Positions 40,846 to 48,993 of a stretch of 64,000 nt of DNA are shown here, piece after piece (position 1 is the stretch's first letter; each line of letters begins with the position of its first letter). The DNA comes from Streptomyces sp. NBC_01244 (lineage in GTDB: Bacteria > Actinomycetota > Actinomycetes > Streptomycetales > Streptomycetaceae), in NCBI RefSeq assembly GCF_035987325.1, contig NZ_CP108488.1:5518001-5582000 (forward strand). The letters run 5' to 3'. The notes beneath the pieces are model-generated. The model ran no database searches. It saw only the letters and a program-made list of their open reading frames with translations, and was not told the DNA's origin. The position numbers were made by a program, and so were the translations under genes.

Positions 40846-40898
40846 GACCAGGTCCCGTAGGACCAGGTCCCTGAGGGCCCGGTCCCGGAGGGCCCTAC
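40839..40898. repeat. 15-bp tandem repeat spanning two convergent stop codons
   Basis: Four 15-bp units (40839-40853, 40854-40868, 40869-40883, 40884-40898). The first two are identical and the others diverged. The LysR TAG (40843-40845) is in unit 1 and the stop of the opposite gene (40895-40897) is in unit 4. No strong hairpin terminator other than this repeat is visible. Confidence 0.8.
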
Positions 40899-41194
40899 TC
40901 CTTGTCCTTCTCCTTCTCGTCCCGCTCCTCGCGCAGGGACTTCAGGAACTCCGGGTTGTCGTCGGGCGCCACCCACGTCCGGCGGCCCGGGCGCGGCCGG
41001 CCCGCGCCGCCGGGCACCCGCTTCTTGCCGGCGAAGAGCCACACGATCGGACCGACGATCGAGAAGAGCAGGATGATCAGGACCCAGACGACCTTCGGAA
41101 GGTGCTTGACCTCTTCTTCCGGCGTGTTCAGGCAGTCGATGAAGGTGTAGATGGTCAGCGCGATGATCAGCAGGAACGGCAGATAGCGCAGCAC
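40895..41194 (-). CDS. PLDc_N domain membrane protein
   Basis: A 99-residue protein with two transmembrane segments, LPFLLIIALTIYTFIDCL (about 5-22) and VVWVLIILLFSIVGPIVWLF (about 35-54). The pattern I-x-D-C and the G-P-I-x-W-L-F-x-G-K-K end match the PLDc N-terminal domain family, short proteins named after the N-terminus of phospholipase-D-like cardiolipin synthases. The C-terminal half is basic, then Glu/Lys-rich. No catalytic domain is present. It starts at GTG 41194. Confidence 0.88.
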   Translation of the reverse strand: MLRYLPFLLIIALTIYTFIDCLNTPEEEVKHLPKVVWVLIILLFSIVGPIVWLFAGKKRVPGGAGRPRPGRRTWVAPDDNPEFLKSLREERDEKEKDKE

Positions 41195-41311
41195 GGTGTG
41201 GGACCGACCCCCAGAAGAACGGTGCGGGCCGGGCAGGCCCGCCGTGGACTCTTCCAGGGTAGAGGGCCCGCCGCGGTTCGGGCTCTGAGCGGGGATGCCA
41301 CAATTGCCCGC

Positions 41312-42769
41312 ATGGCTTACGACGATCTCCGCTCGCTGCTCCGGGCCCTCGAGCGGGAGGGCGACCTCAAGCGCATCAAGGCCGAAGTGGACCCGTACCT
41401 AGAGGTCGGGGAGATCGTCGACAGAGTGAACAAGGCGGGCGGGCCCGCGCTGCTCTTCGAGAACGTCAAGGGCTCGGCGATGCCGCTGGCCATGAACGTC
41501 TTCGGCACCGACCGGCGGCTGCTGAAGGCCCTCGGGCTGAAGTCGTACGCCGAGATCAGCGAGAAGATCGGCGGCCTGCTCAAGCCGGAGCTGCCCCAGG
41601 GCTTCATCGGTGTCCGCGAGGCCTTCGGCAAGCTCGGCTCGATGGTGCACGTGCCGCCGAAGAAGGTGAAGGGCGATTCCGCGCCCGTCCAGGAGGTCGT
41701 CCTCACCGGCGACGACGTGGACCTGGACCAGCTGCCGGCCCTCTTCACCTGGCCCAAGGACGGCGGGTCCTTCTTCAACCTCGGCCTGACGCACACCAAG
41801 CACCCGGAGACGGGCGTGCGCAACCTCGGCCTGTACCGCCTCCAGCGCCACGACAAGCGCACCATCGGCATGCACTGGCAGATCCACAAGGACAGCCGCA
41901 ACCACTACGCGGTGGCCGCGGCGCGCGGTGAGCGGCTGCCGGTCGCGATCGCCTTCGGCTGCCCGCCGGCCGTGACGTACGCGTCGACCGCGCCGCTGCC
42001 GGGCGACATCGACGAGTACCTCTTCGCCGGGTTCGTGGCGGGCAAGCGGATCGAGATGGTGGACTGCAAGACGGTCCCGCTCCAGGTCCCGGCCAACGCC
42101 GAGGTGGTCATCGAGGGCTGGCTGGAGCCGGGGGAGACGCTCCCCGAGGGCCCCTTCGGCGACCACACCGGCTTCTACACCCCGCAGGAGCCGTTCCCCG
42201 CGCTGACCATCGACTGCGTGACGATGCGCAAGCGTCCGCTGATCCAGTCGATCGTCGTCGGCCGGCCGCCGACGGAGGACGGTCCGCTGGGGCGTGCGAC
42301 GGAGCGTTTCTTCCTCCCGCTCCTCAAGATCATCGTCCCGGACATCGTGGACTACCACCTTCCCGAGTCGGGCGGCTTCCACAACTGCGCGATCGTCTCG
42401 ATCGACAAGAAGTACCCGAAGCACGCACAGAAGGTCATGCACGCCATCTGGGGCGCGCACATGATGTCGCTGACCAAGCTGATCATCGTGGTGGACAAGG
42501 ACTGCGACGTCCACGACCTCCACGAGGTGTCCTGGCGGGCGCTCGGCAATACGGACTACGCCCGCGACCTCACCGTCGTGGAGGGCCCGGTGGACCACCT
42601 GGACCACGCCTCCTACCAGCAGTTCTGGGGCGGCAAGGCGGGCATCGACGCCACGAAGAAGCTGCCGACGGAGGGTTACACCCGCGACGGCGGCTGGCCT
42701 GACATGGTCGAGTCCGACCCCGCGACCGCGGCCCTGGTCGACAGCCGCTGGAAGGAGTACGGCCTGTGA
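41312..42769 (+). CDS. UbiD family decarboxylase, menaquinone (futalosine pathway) type
   Basis: A 485-residue prenylated-FMN-dependent decarboxylase. Family motifs include GGPALLFENVKGSAMPLAMN, GLYRLQRHDKRTIGMHWQIHKD, the conserved E-x-P-F-G-D-H stretch (LPEGPFGDHTGFYTPQEPFP) and DCVTMRKRPLIQSIVVG. Next to mqnP, UbiX and mqnE it is most likely the decarboxylase that acts late in futalosine-dependent menaquinone synthesis. ATG 41312 has no clear ribosome site, but CACAAT lies seven bases upstream, so the transcript may be leaderless. The next gene's GTG overlaps its TGA. Confidence 0.94.
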   Translation: MAYDDLRSLLRALEREGDLKRIKAEVDPYLEVGEIVDRVNKAGGPALLFENVKGSAMPLAMNVFGTDRRLLKALGLKSYAEISEKIGGLLKPELPQGFIGVREAFGKLGSMVHVPPKKVKGDSAPVQEVVLTGDDVDLDQLPALFTWPKDGGSFFNLGLTHTKHPETGVRNLGLYRLQRHDKRTIGMHWQIHKDSRNHYAVAAARGERLPVAIAFGCPPAVTYASTAPLPGDIDEYLFAGFVAGKRIEMVDCKTVPLQVPANAEVVIEGWLEPGETLPEGPFGDHTGFYTPQEPFPALTIDCVTMRKRPLIQSIVVGRPPTEDGPLGRATERFFLPLLKIIVPDIVDYHLPESGGFHNCAIVSIDKKYPKHAQKVMHAIWGAHMMSLTKLIIVVDKDCDVHDLHEVSWRALGNTDYARDLTVVEGPVDHLDHASYQQFWGGKAGIDATKKLPTEGYTRDGGWPDMVESDPATAALVDSRWKEYGL

Positions 42770-43233
42770 GCGACATCGAGACGGGTGGCCCCGCCCTCTT
42801 CATCGGCACGGACACGGTCTACGTGGCCCTGGTGCGCCCGGAACTCGACCCGGCCGACCCCGGCGTCCGCGAGGCCGCCGCGGAGGCGGGTGTCAGCCCC
42901 GAGGAGTTCGCGGGGCCCGGCAACGTGTGGGCGCTGATGCTCGACGAGGACGGCGAGGGCGACGGCTTCGAGCTGCCCGGCGCGCGGGACATCGAGGCGG
43001 ACGACTTCGCGGAACAGCTCCAGCGCGCCCTGGCGACGGGCGAGCCGTTCACCGCGGAGGCCGGGAACTTCCTGCGCCTGGAGGCCCGCCCGTCCGGCGC
43101 CGCCTGCGCGGTCACCGCGCACGTCACCCCGCCCGAGGGTCACGACGCCGGCCCCTGGACCCTGGAACTCGGCGCGCTCCCCACGGTGGAGCTGCTGGCC
43201 GACCTCGAAGACTTCCGGAGAACCCTCGTATGA
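42766..43233 (+). CDS. Unknown small protein coupled between UbiD and MqnP
   Basis: A 155-residue, very acidic protein I do not recognise. Visible features are the start ETGGPALFIGTDTVYVALV, an acidic stretch (MLDEDGEGDGFELPGARDIE), LQRALATGEPFTAEAGNFL and a C-terminal helix VELLADLEDFRRTLV. It has no cysteines beyond one, no signal peptide and no membrane segment. It is joined by GTGA and ATGA overlaps to UbiD upstream and mqnP downstream, so it is part of the same translational unit. A role in menaquinone assembly is possible but unsupported by motif. Confidence 0.8.
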   Translation: MSDIETGGPALFIGTDTVYVALVRPELDPADPGVREAAAEAGVSPEEFAGPGNVWALMLDEDGEGDGFELPGARDIEADDFAEQLQRALATGEPFTAEAGNFLRLEARPSGAACAVTAHVTPPEGHDAGPWTLELGALPTVELLADLEDFRRTLV

Positions 43234-44153
43234 CATCCGCAGCCGAAGGGGTCCTCGGATCCGGGCCCGCGCCGCAGGCCAGTGGGAAGGTCAAGGCCTT
43301 CCTGCGGCTCGTGATGATCGAGCACTCGGTCTTCGCGCTGCCCTTCGCGTACATCGCCGCGCTGACCGCCATGTTCACGCTCGACGAGCGGATGCACTGG
43401 GGCAAGCTGCTGCTCGTCACCGTCTGCATGGTGGGGCTGCGGACCTTCGCGATGGCCGCCAACCGGATCATCGACCGGGAGATCGACGCGCGGAACCCGC
43501 GGACCGCCGGGCGCGAGCTGGTGACGGGCGCCGTCTCGGTCCGCTCCGCCTGGACCGGGGCCGGGATCGCCTTGGCCGTCTTCCTCGGGTCGGCGGCGCT
43601 GCTGAACCCGCTCTGCCTGATGCTGGCGCCGGTCGCCGTCGTACCGATGGTGGTGTACCCGTACGGGAAGAGGTTCACGAACTTCCCCCACGCCATCCTC
43701 GGCATCGCTCAGGCGATGGGCCCGGTCGGGGCCTGGATCGCGATCACCGGCGAGTGGTCCTGGGACGCGGTGATCCTCGGCCTCGCGGTGGGCGTGTGGA
43801 TCGGCGGCTTCGACCTGATCTTCGCCTGCCAGGACGTGGCCGCGGACCGCGCGGAGGGCGTCAAGTCCGTCCCGGCCCGCTACGGCATCCCGGCCGCCCT
43901 GTGGGGCGCGCGCGGCGCGCACGTCGTGACCACGGGCCTGCTGGCCTGGTACGCGGTGGCGACGGACGCGGGCTGGCTGTTCTGGCTCGGCCTGCTGATC
44001 GTCGTGGCCGCCTTCGTCTACGAGCACACCATCGTCACCCCGCACGACCTGTCCCGCCTGAACCGCGCCTTCTTCACGGTGAACGGCTTCATCGGCATGG
44101 CCCTGTTCGTGTGCGCGCTGCTCGACCTGGTGGTGCGGGGGCTGTCGCTGTAA
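43230..44153 (+). CDS. mqnP: Menaquinone biosynthesis prenyltransferase MqnP (UbiA superfamily)
   Basis: A 307-residue multi-pass prenyltransferase that attaches the polyprenyl tail to the naphthoate-type precursor of menaquinone in the futalosine route. The two Asp-rich Mg2+/prenyl diphosphate motifs are NRIIDREIDARN and CQDVAADRAEG. About eight transmembrane helices are seen, starting with FALPFAYIAALTAMF. The membrane location and the neighbourhood (UbiD, UbiX, MqnE) support the assignment. ATG 43230 overlaps the preceding stop (ATGA). Confidence 0.94.
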   Translation: MTSAAEGVLGSGPAPQASGKVKAFLRLVMIEHSVFALPFAYIAALTAMFTLDERMHWGKLLLVTVCMVGLRTFAMAANRIIDREIDARNPRTAGRELVTGAVSVRSAWTGAGIALAVFLGSAALLNPLCLMLAPVAVVPMVVYPYGKRFTNFPHAILGIAQAMGPVGAWIAITGEWSWDAVILGLAVGVWIGGFDLIFACQDVAADRAEGVKSVPARYGIPAALWGARGAHVVTTGLLAWYAVATDAGWLFWLGLLIVVAAFVYEHTIVTPHDLSRLNRAFFTVNGFIGMALFVCALLDLVVRGLSL

Positions 44154-44249
44154 CTCGATCGTGCGTGCCCTGCCGGAACCGGCGGTTCGTGCCCTGCCCC
44201 GGTGGCTAGCGTGCGGCATACCATCGAGTGCATGGACAGGGAGGCCGAC

Positions 44250-44816
44250 GTGACCGTCTCGGAGACCGAGCGCCTGCACTCACAGCTCAGCCGGTTCGAG
44301 GACATGTTCCCCGGTTACCGGATGGAGATTGTCGAGGGCGCCATCGTGATGAGTCCGCTGAAGCCGCACCACGCCAGGACCATCCGGTTGCTGTGGAACA
44401 CGCTGGAAGACCAGATTCCGCCGGAGTGGGGGTTCATCAGCGACGTAGCCGTTCCCTTCGACGGCGACAACGAGTTCTGCCCCGACCTCGCCGTCATCCC
44501 CGCCGTGGAGGCGGACAAGAACCTCAGCGCCTACCCGCCTGACCTCGTGGAACTCGCCATCGAGGTCGTCTCCCCGAGCAGCGTGCGCAACGACTACGAG
44601 GTCAAGGACCGGGCCTACGCCCGGCGCGGCATCCCGCATTACCTGATCTTCGACCCGTACAAGGCGCAGTGCACGACGCTGTGGAATCCGGGGCCCGACG
44701 GCTACCGGGGCCGGGACGTGATCCCGTACGGGGAGACGGTCACCGTGGAGACCGGCATCGGGAAGGTCTCCGTGGATACGGCCGAGCTCCCCGTGGACCC
44801 CGGCACCGCCGCCTAA
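44250..44816 (+). CDS. Uma2 family protein (second copy in the window)
   Basis: A 188-residue Uma2/DUF820 protein. Catalytic-type residues of the PD-(D/E)XK fold are in EFCPDLAVIPAV, VELAIEVVSPSSVRNDYEVKD and RRGIPHYLIFDPY. GTG 44250 is preferred over ATG 44232 because AGGGAGG sits eight bases upstream. It lies inside the menaquinone gene region with a VOC gene and a rhomboid gene, apparently as an insertion. It differs clearly from the copy at 20.5-21.1 kb, so it is not a recent duplicate. Confidence 0.9.
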   Translation: MTVSETERLHSQLSRFEDMFPGYRMEIVEGAIVMSPLKPHHARTIRLLWNTLEDQIPPEWGFISDVAVPFDGDNEFCPDLAVIPAVEADKNLSAYPPDLVELAIEVVSPSSVRNDYEVKDRAYARRGIPHYLIFDPYKAQCTTLWNPGPDGYRGRDVIPYGETVTVETGIGKVSVDTAELPVDPGTAA

Positions 44817-44911
44817 GGGCCCGCCCCTCGGAAGTGAATCCACGGCGGACGCGGCCGGGGTGGCGGGCGTGGCGTCGGGATGTGTGCGGGTTGCCGGGTG
44901 ATGATGGCGCG

Positions 44912-45547
44912 GTGCGACTTGATCACGTGTCCTATGCGGTGGCCCGCGACAGCTTCGTCTCGACCGTCCAGTGGATCGGGTCGGCCCTGGGCGCCGGGTT
45001 CGTCGACGGGGGCGTTCACCCGCGATTCGGCACCCGCAATTTCATTCTCCCGCTGAGCGGCGGCACCTATGTCGAGGTCGTCACCACGCTCGACCATCCC
45101 GCCGCCGACCGCGCACCCTTCGGCCAGGCGGTCGCGCGCCGCGCCGCCGAGGGCGGCGGCTGGCTCGGTTGGGTGGTCTCCGTCGACGACATCGCCCCGG
45201 TCGAGGCCCGCCTCGGCCGCACCTCGGCCGAGGGCCACCGTGTCCGCCCCGACGGATTCGACCTGAGGTGGAAGCAGATCGGTCTGCTGGAGCTGATGGA
45301 GGACCCGCAACTGCCCTACTTCCTTCAGTGGGCGGTCCCCCTCGAGGAGCGCCCGAGCGCCGACCCGCGCACCTCCACCACCATCCACGGGGTCTCGATC
45401 GCCGGCGACGCCGCCTCCATCGCCGAATTCCTCGGCGAACCGGCCGACCACCCCCTCGAGCAGATCGACGTCACCTGGGTCGAGGACGAGGAACCGGGTC
45501 TGGTCTCGGTCGAGTTCGCCACCGCCCGCGGCCCCGTCACGATCTGA
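44912..45547 (+). CDS. VOC family protein (glyoxalase-like domain)
   Basis: A 211-residue protein starting VRLDHVSYAVARDSFVSTV, the usual first strand and helix of a VOC/glyoxalase-like domain. Conserved metal-type residues are His in LDHVSYA and Glu in YVEVVTTLDHP. Later features are VVSVDDIAPVEARLG, PYFLQWAVPLEERPS and HGVSIAGDAASIAEF, the start of the second half. GTG 44912 is the best start, with only a weak ribosome site. Substrate is unknown. Confidence 0.82.
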   Translation: MRLDHVSYAVARDSFVSTVQWIGSALGAGFVDGGVHPRFGTRNFILPLSGGTYVEVVTTLDHPAADRAPFGQAVARRAAEGGGWLGWVVSVDDIAPVEARLGRTSAEGHRVRPDGFDLRWKQIGLLELMEDPQLPYFLQWAVPLEERPSADPRTSTTIHGVSIAGDAASIAEFLGEPADHPLEQIDVTWVEDEEPGLVSVEFATARGPVTI

Positions 45548-45593
45548 CCGGGGCCCGACCGTCCTACGGGAGCAGCCGGCCGGGGTTTCCCGG

Positions 45594-46214
45594 CTAGAGC
45601 GCCGCCACCTCCGGCCGCGGCCGGGCAACCGTGGCGACCGCCGCGCCGGCCAGGAGGCCGAAGAGGTGGGCCTGCCAGCTGACCACCGAGTCCGTGGGGA
45701 GGGCTCCGGCCAGGAAGGTCGTGCCCCAGACGGCGGCGATGACGACGGCGACCGCGACGCCCAGCGGGCTGCGTTCCACGAAGCCGCGGATCAGCAGGTA
45801 GCCGAAGAGGCCGAAGATCAGGCCCGAGGCGCCCGCCGTGATGCTGTGGGGCGGGGAGATCAGCCAGACGGCGAAGCCGTCGGCCAGGACGATGGCCGCG
45901 CAGACGGCCAGGAAGCGGCCGATGCCGCTCAGCGCGGTGACGAAGCCGAGGACCAGCAGCGGGACGCTGTTGGAGGCGACGTGGTCGAAGCCGAAGTGCA
46001 GGAAGGGCGCCAGGGGTATCCCGCTCAGGCCGTCGGCGTCCCGCGCGGTGATCCCGTAGGAGTCGAGCGCGTGGCCCGTGGCGTGGTCGACGGCCTCGAT
46101 CAGCCACAGCAGCGCCACCCAGCCCAGCATCAGCTTCGCGGCGGCCACGGCCCGGCCCGTCCGGGTCCAGGCGAAGGAGCCCGTACCGCCCGGGTGTGTA
46201 CTGCTTCCGCTCAT
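45594..46214 (-). CDS. Rhomboid family intramembrane serine protease
   Basis: A 206-residue polytopic protein. The catalytic serine is in TAGASGLIFGLFGYLLI (GxSG in a transmembrane helix) and the histidine is in WQAHLFGLLAGAAVA. The loop HFGFDHVASNSVPLLVLG holds the upstream His/Asn pair of the family. Six transmembrane helices are plausible. Its substrate is unknown. It is divergent from the UbiX gene and opposite to the surrounding menaquinone genes. Confidence 0.92.
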   Translation of the reverse strand: MSGSSTHPGGTGSFAWTRTGRAVAAAKLMLGWVALLWLIEAVDHATGHALDSYGITARDADGLSGIPLAPFLHFGFDHVASNSVPLLVLGFVTALSGIGRFLAVCAAIVLADGFAVWLISPPHSITAGASGLIFGLFGYLLIRGFVERSPLGVAVAVVIAAVWGTTFLAGALPTDSVVSWQAHLFGLLAGAAVATVARPRPEVAAL

Positions 46215-46299
46215 GACGACCCCTCCGCCGTGTCCACCCCTTGAACGTGCGGACACCTTAACCAGTGCCCGTCGGCGGTGGCCGGATAGTCTCGGAGGT

Positions 46300-46986
46300 A
46301 TGACTGAGGGCAAGCGCACCCCGTGGGTGGTCGGGGTTTCCGGGGCGTCCGGGACGCCGTACGCGGCCGCGGTGATCCGTGGGCTGCTGGCGGCGGGCGA
46401 GGGCGTGGACCTGGTGGTGAGCCGGGCGTCCAGGCTGACCCTGCTGGACGAGACGGGGATCGCCTTCCGCGACGCGCACTGGCGGGACGACCTGGGCGAA
46501 TGGCTGGAGCGGGGCGCCGACGGCAAGCCCGCGACGTATCCGCGCCCGGAACTGGACGGCGTGCGCTACTGGCCCGCGGGCGACCTGGCGGCCGGGCCGA
46601 GCAGCGGCTCGTACCCGGTCAAGGGGATGCTGATCGTGCCGGCGTCCACGGCCTGTGTGGCCGGGGTGGCGCTCGGGCTGTCGAAGGACCTGCTCCAGCG
46701 GGTCGCGAGCGTGACGCTCAAGGAGCGGCGCCGGCTGGTGGTGACGGTGCGGGAGACCCCGCTGAGCGGGCAGACGCTGAAGCATCTGGTGAGCCTGGAC
46801 GAGGCGGGCGCAGTGGTGCTGCCCGCCTCTCCGGCGTTCTACGCGGGTGCGACGCACATCCAGGATCTGGTGGACTTCGTCGCGGGGCGGGTGCTCGACG
46901 CGGCAGGGGTGCCGCACGGGCTGTACCGCCGGTGGGAGGGGGAGCTCGGTGGCTCCCGCCCCCGGGAGGCAAGCGGTGGCGCTTAG
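46300..46986 (+). CDS. ubiX: UbiX family flavin prenyltransferase
   Basis: A 228-residue enzyme that makes prenylated FMN, the cofactor of UbiD decarboxylases. Family motifs are VVGVSGASGTPYAAAVIRGL, PASTACVAGVALGLSKDLLQRVA and RRLVVTVRETPLSGQTLKHL. It would supply the cofactor for the UbiD-like enzyme 3.5 kb upstream. GGAGG lies only one base before the ATG, too close for normal initiation; a TAGTCT around eight bases upstream suggests a leaderless transcript. Its stop overlaps the small antisense gene by four bases. Confidence 0.95.
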   Translation: MTEGKRTPWVVGVSGASGTPYAAAVIRGLLAAGEGVDLVVSRASRLTLLDETGIAFRDAHWRDDLGEWLERGADGKPATYPRPELDGVRYWPAGDLAAGPSSGSYPVKGMLIVPASTACVAGVALGLSKDLLQRVASVTLKERRRLVVTVRETPLSGQTLKHLVSLDEAGAVVLPASPAFYAGATHIQDLVDFVAGRVLDAAGVPHGLYRRWEGELGGSRPREASGGA

Positions 46987-47117
46987 GCCTTCTTGGCGCG
47001 TCCCGGCTTACGGGTCTTGTCGACGCGGTGTGCGGCGGCGGGCTGGTCGGTGCGGGATCGGTTGGCCAGCTCTTGGAGCTGTCGCATGTGCGCGTAGGCC
47101 ATCTCGATCGTGTACAC
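46983..47117 (-). CDS. Small conserved-looking basic protein
   Basis: A 44-residue protein starting VYTIEMAYAHMRQLQELANR and ending with a Lys/Arg-rich tail KTRKPGRAKKA. A good ribosome site (AGGAG) lies nine bases before the GTG at 47117. Similar short basic proteins with the same N-terminal helix are common in Streptomyces genomes, as far as I recall, and have no known function. It is divergent from the Lrp gene with two dyads between the starts, and its stop overlaps the UbiX stop. Confidence 0.65.
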   Translation of the reverse strand: MYTIEMAYAHMRQLQELANRSRTDQPAAAHRVDKTRKPGRAKKA

Positions 47118-47140
47118 GGTGAACCACTCCTGAAAATCGT

Positions 47141-47188
47141 CAGATCATCTTTGATCTGTTGAAAGATTCACAGGGTGTCGACCCTGTG
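47141..47188. promoter_or_regulatory. Two perfect dyads upstream of the Lrp gene
   Basis: CAGATCA-N4-TGATCTG (47141-47158) and CACAGGGT-N4-ACCCTGTG (47169-47188) lie side by side in the AT-rich divergent region. Both are perfect, with 7- and 8-bp arms. Lrp/AsnC proteins often bind such repeats, so these are candidate autoregulatory sites controlling Lrp and the small protein (inference). Confidence 0.6.
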
Positions 47189-47229
47189 CGCCTTTGATTC
47201 TATACGTAAACTTGAGGGAATGCCGAATA

Positions 47230-47703
47230 ATGGAAGGTTCCAGGTACATGGACGCGGTGGACAAGCAGCTCATCCAGGCACTTCGTGAGAACGGACGCGC
47301 CTCGTACGCCGAGCTGGGCCGGCTCGTGGGCCTCTCCGGCCCCAGCGTCACCGACCGGATCAACCGGCTGGAGACGGCCGGAGTCATCACCGGGTACCGC
47401 GCGACCGTGGACGCGGCCTCGCTCGGCCTCGGCGTCACGGCGCTGATCGGCATCTCGCTGTCCGACGCCGCGGACCACGAGGACGTGGCCCGCCGGCTGC
47501 GCGACCTCTCGGAGATCGAGGACTGCTGGTTCATCGCCGGCGACGACTCGTACATGCTCAAGGTCCGCGCCGGCGACGTGGACGGGCTGGAGCGGATCAT
47601 CCGCAAGCTCTCCAGCACCAAGGGCGTCTCGCGCACCCGTACGACGATCGTGCTCTCCACCAAGTGGGAGAACCGGGTCGGGGGCCTGCCGGAGGAAGCC
47701 TGA
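47230..47703 (+). CDS. Lrp/AsnC family transcriptional regulator
   Basis: A 157-residue Lrp-type protein. The helix-turn-helix is ASYAELGRLVGLSGPSVTDRINRLE, and the C-terminal RAM/effector domain includes VTALIGISLSDAADHEDV and DDSYMLKVRAGDVDGL. It is followed 59 bp later by mqnE on the same strand, so it may regulate menaquinone genes, as an Lrp gene sits at this place in other streptomycetes. Start: ATG 47230 or ATG 47248. Confidence 0.93.
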   Translation: MEGSRYMDAVDKQLIQALRENGRASYAELGRLVGLSGPSVTDRINRLETAGVITGYRATVDAASLGLGVTALIGISLSDAADHEDVARRLRDLSEIEDCWFIAGDDSYMLKVRAGDVDGLERIIRKLSSTKGVSRTRTTIVLSTKWENRVGGLPEEA

Positions 47704-47762
47704 GGGCGCTGAGAGTACGGTTGGGGCGCGGTTGTGAATGACGACAGATGGAGAGGACCGGC

Positions 47763-48926
47763 ATGGACGCTGGGCTCAAGCGTGAGCTGGAGGACAAGGT
47801 TCGCTCCGGCGAGCGGCTGACCCGTGAGGACGGCATCGCCCTCTACGAGTCGGACGACCTGGCCTGGCTCGGCGGCCTCGCCCACGAGGTGCGCACGCGC
47901 AAGAACGGCGACGTCGTCCACTTCAACGTCAACCGCCACCTCAACATGACCAACGTGTGCACGGCCTCGTGCGCGTACTGCTCGTTCCAGCGCAAGCCGG
48001 GCGAGAAGGACGCGTACACGATGCGCATCGAGGAAGCCGTTCGCCTGGCCAAGAGCATGGAGAACGAGAGCCTCACCGAGCTGCACATCGTCAACGGCCT
48101 GCACCCCAGCCTGCCGTGGCGGTACTACCCGCGCTCGCTCTCCGCACTGAAGGAGGCACTGCCGAACGTCTCGCTGAAGGCGTTCACGGCGACGGAGATC
48201 CACCACTTCGAGACGATCTCCGGCATGTCGGCCTCCGACATCCTGGACGAGCTGATCGAGGCCGGTCTGGAGTCCCTCACCGGCGGCGGTGCGGAGATCT
48301 TCGACTGGGAGGTCCGCCAGCACATCGTCGACCACCGCACCCACTGGGAAGACTGGTCGCGCATCCACCGCCTCGCGCACTCCAAGGGCCTCAAGACCCC
48401 GGCGACGATGCTCTACGGGCACATCGAGGAGCCGCGCCACCGCGTGGACCACGTGCTCCGGCTGCGCGAACTGCAGGACGAGACCGGCGGTTTCCAGGTC
48501 TTCATCCCGCTGCGCTACCAGCACGACTTCGTGGACATGAAGGACGGCAAGGTACGCAACAAGCTCCAGGCGCGCACGACGATGGCGACGGGCGCCGAGG
48601 CGCTGAAGACCTTCGCGGTCTCCCGCCTGCTCTTCGACAACGTCCCGCACGTGAAGGTCTTCTGGGTGATGCACGGCGTGCAGACGGCGCAGCTCGCCCT
48701 CCAGCACGGCGCGGACGACATGGACGGCTCGGTCGTCGAGTACAAGATCACGCACGACGCGGACAACTACGGCACCCCGAACAAGCTGGGTCGCGAGGAC
48801 CTGCTGGAACTGATCCGCGAGGCGGGCTTCCGCCCGGTCGAGCGCAACACGCGCTACGAGATCATCCGCGAGTACCCCGGCCCGGACGCGGAACTCCGCG
48901 AGACGCCGCAGGCGATGCGGGTCTGA
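47763..48926 (+). CDS. mqnE: Aminofutalosine synthase MqnE (radical SAM)
   Basis: A 387-residue radical SAM enzyme that makes aminofutalosine, joining a SAM-derived adenosyl group to 3-[(1-carboxyvinyl)oxy]benzoate. The iron-sulfur motif is CTASCAYCSF (CxxxCxxC) near residue 65. Family stretches include LHIVNGLHPSLPWRYYP, TGGGAEIFDWEVRQHI and the C-terminal DADNYGTPNKLGREDLLELI. ATG 47763 follows GGAGAGGAC. It is the first step of the futalosine route, linking this locus with mqnP/UbiD/UbiX. Its TGA begins a 20-bp tandem repeat. Confidence 0.96.
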   Translation: MDAGLKRELEDKVRSGERLTREDGIALYESDDLAWLGGLAHEVRTRKNGDVVHFNVNRHLNMTNVCTASCAYCSFQRKPGEKDAYTMRIEEAVRLAKSMENESLTELHIVNGLHPSLPWRYYPRSLSALKEALPNVSLKAFTATEIHHFETISGMSASDILDELIEAGLESLTGGGAEIFDWEVRQHIVDHRTHWEDWSRIHRLAHSKGLKTPATMLYGHIEEPRHRVDHVLRLRELQDETGGFQVFIPLRYQHDFVDMKDGKVRNKLQARTTMATGAEALKTFAVSRLLFDNVPHVKVFWVMHGVQTAQLALQHGADDMDGSVVEYKITHDADNYGTPNKLGREDLLELIREAGFRPVERNTRYEIIREYPGPDAELRETPQAMRV

Positions 48927-48990
48927 CGTCCGGCTCGTCGGTCTGGCGTCCGGCTCATCGGCCTGACGCCGGGCTCGCCGGTCTGATGCC
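48921..48990. repeat. 20-bp tandem repeat starting at the mqnE stop codon
   Basis: Three and a half units (48921-48940, 48941-48960, 48961-48980, then half a unit). Each contains CTGACG or a variant; the first TGA is the mqnE stop. It ends directly at a hairpin terminator. Confidence 0.8.
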
Positions 48991-48993
48991 TTG

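Noticed and set aside
44912..46214. The VOC and rhomboid genes as menaquinone enzymes
   Set aside because: Their folds have no known step in the futalosine route, and the rhomboid gene is on the opposite strand.
46230..46256. GTGTCC...GGACAC dyad upstream of UbiX
   Set aside because: The arms are only 6 bp with a 15-nt spacer. Such pairs are common by chance in this composition.
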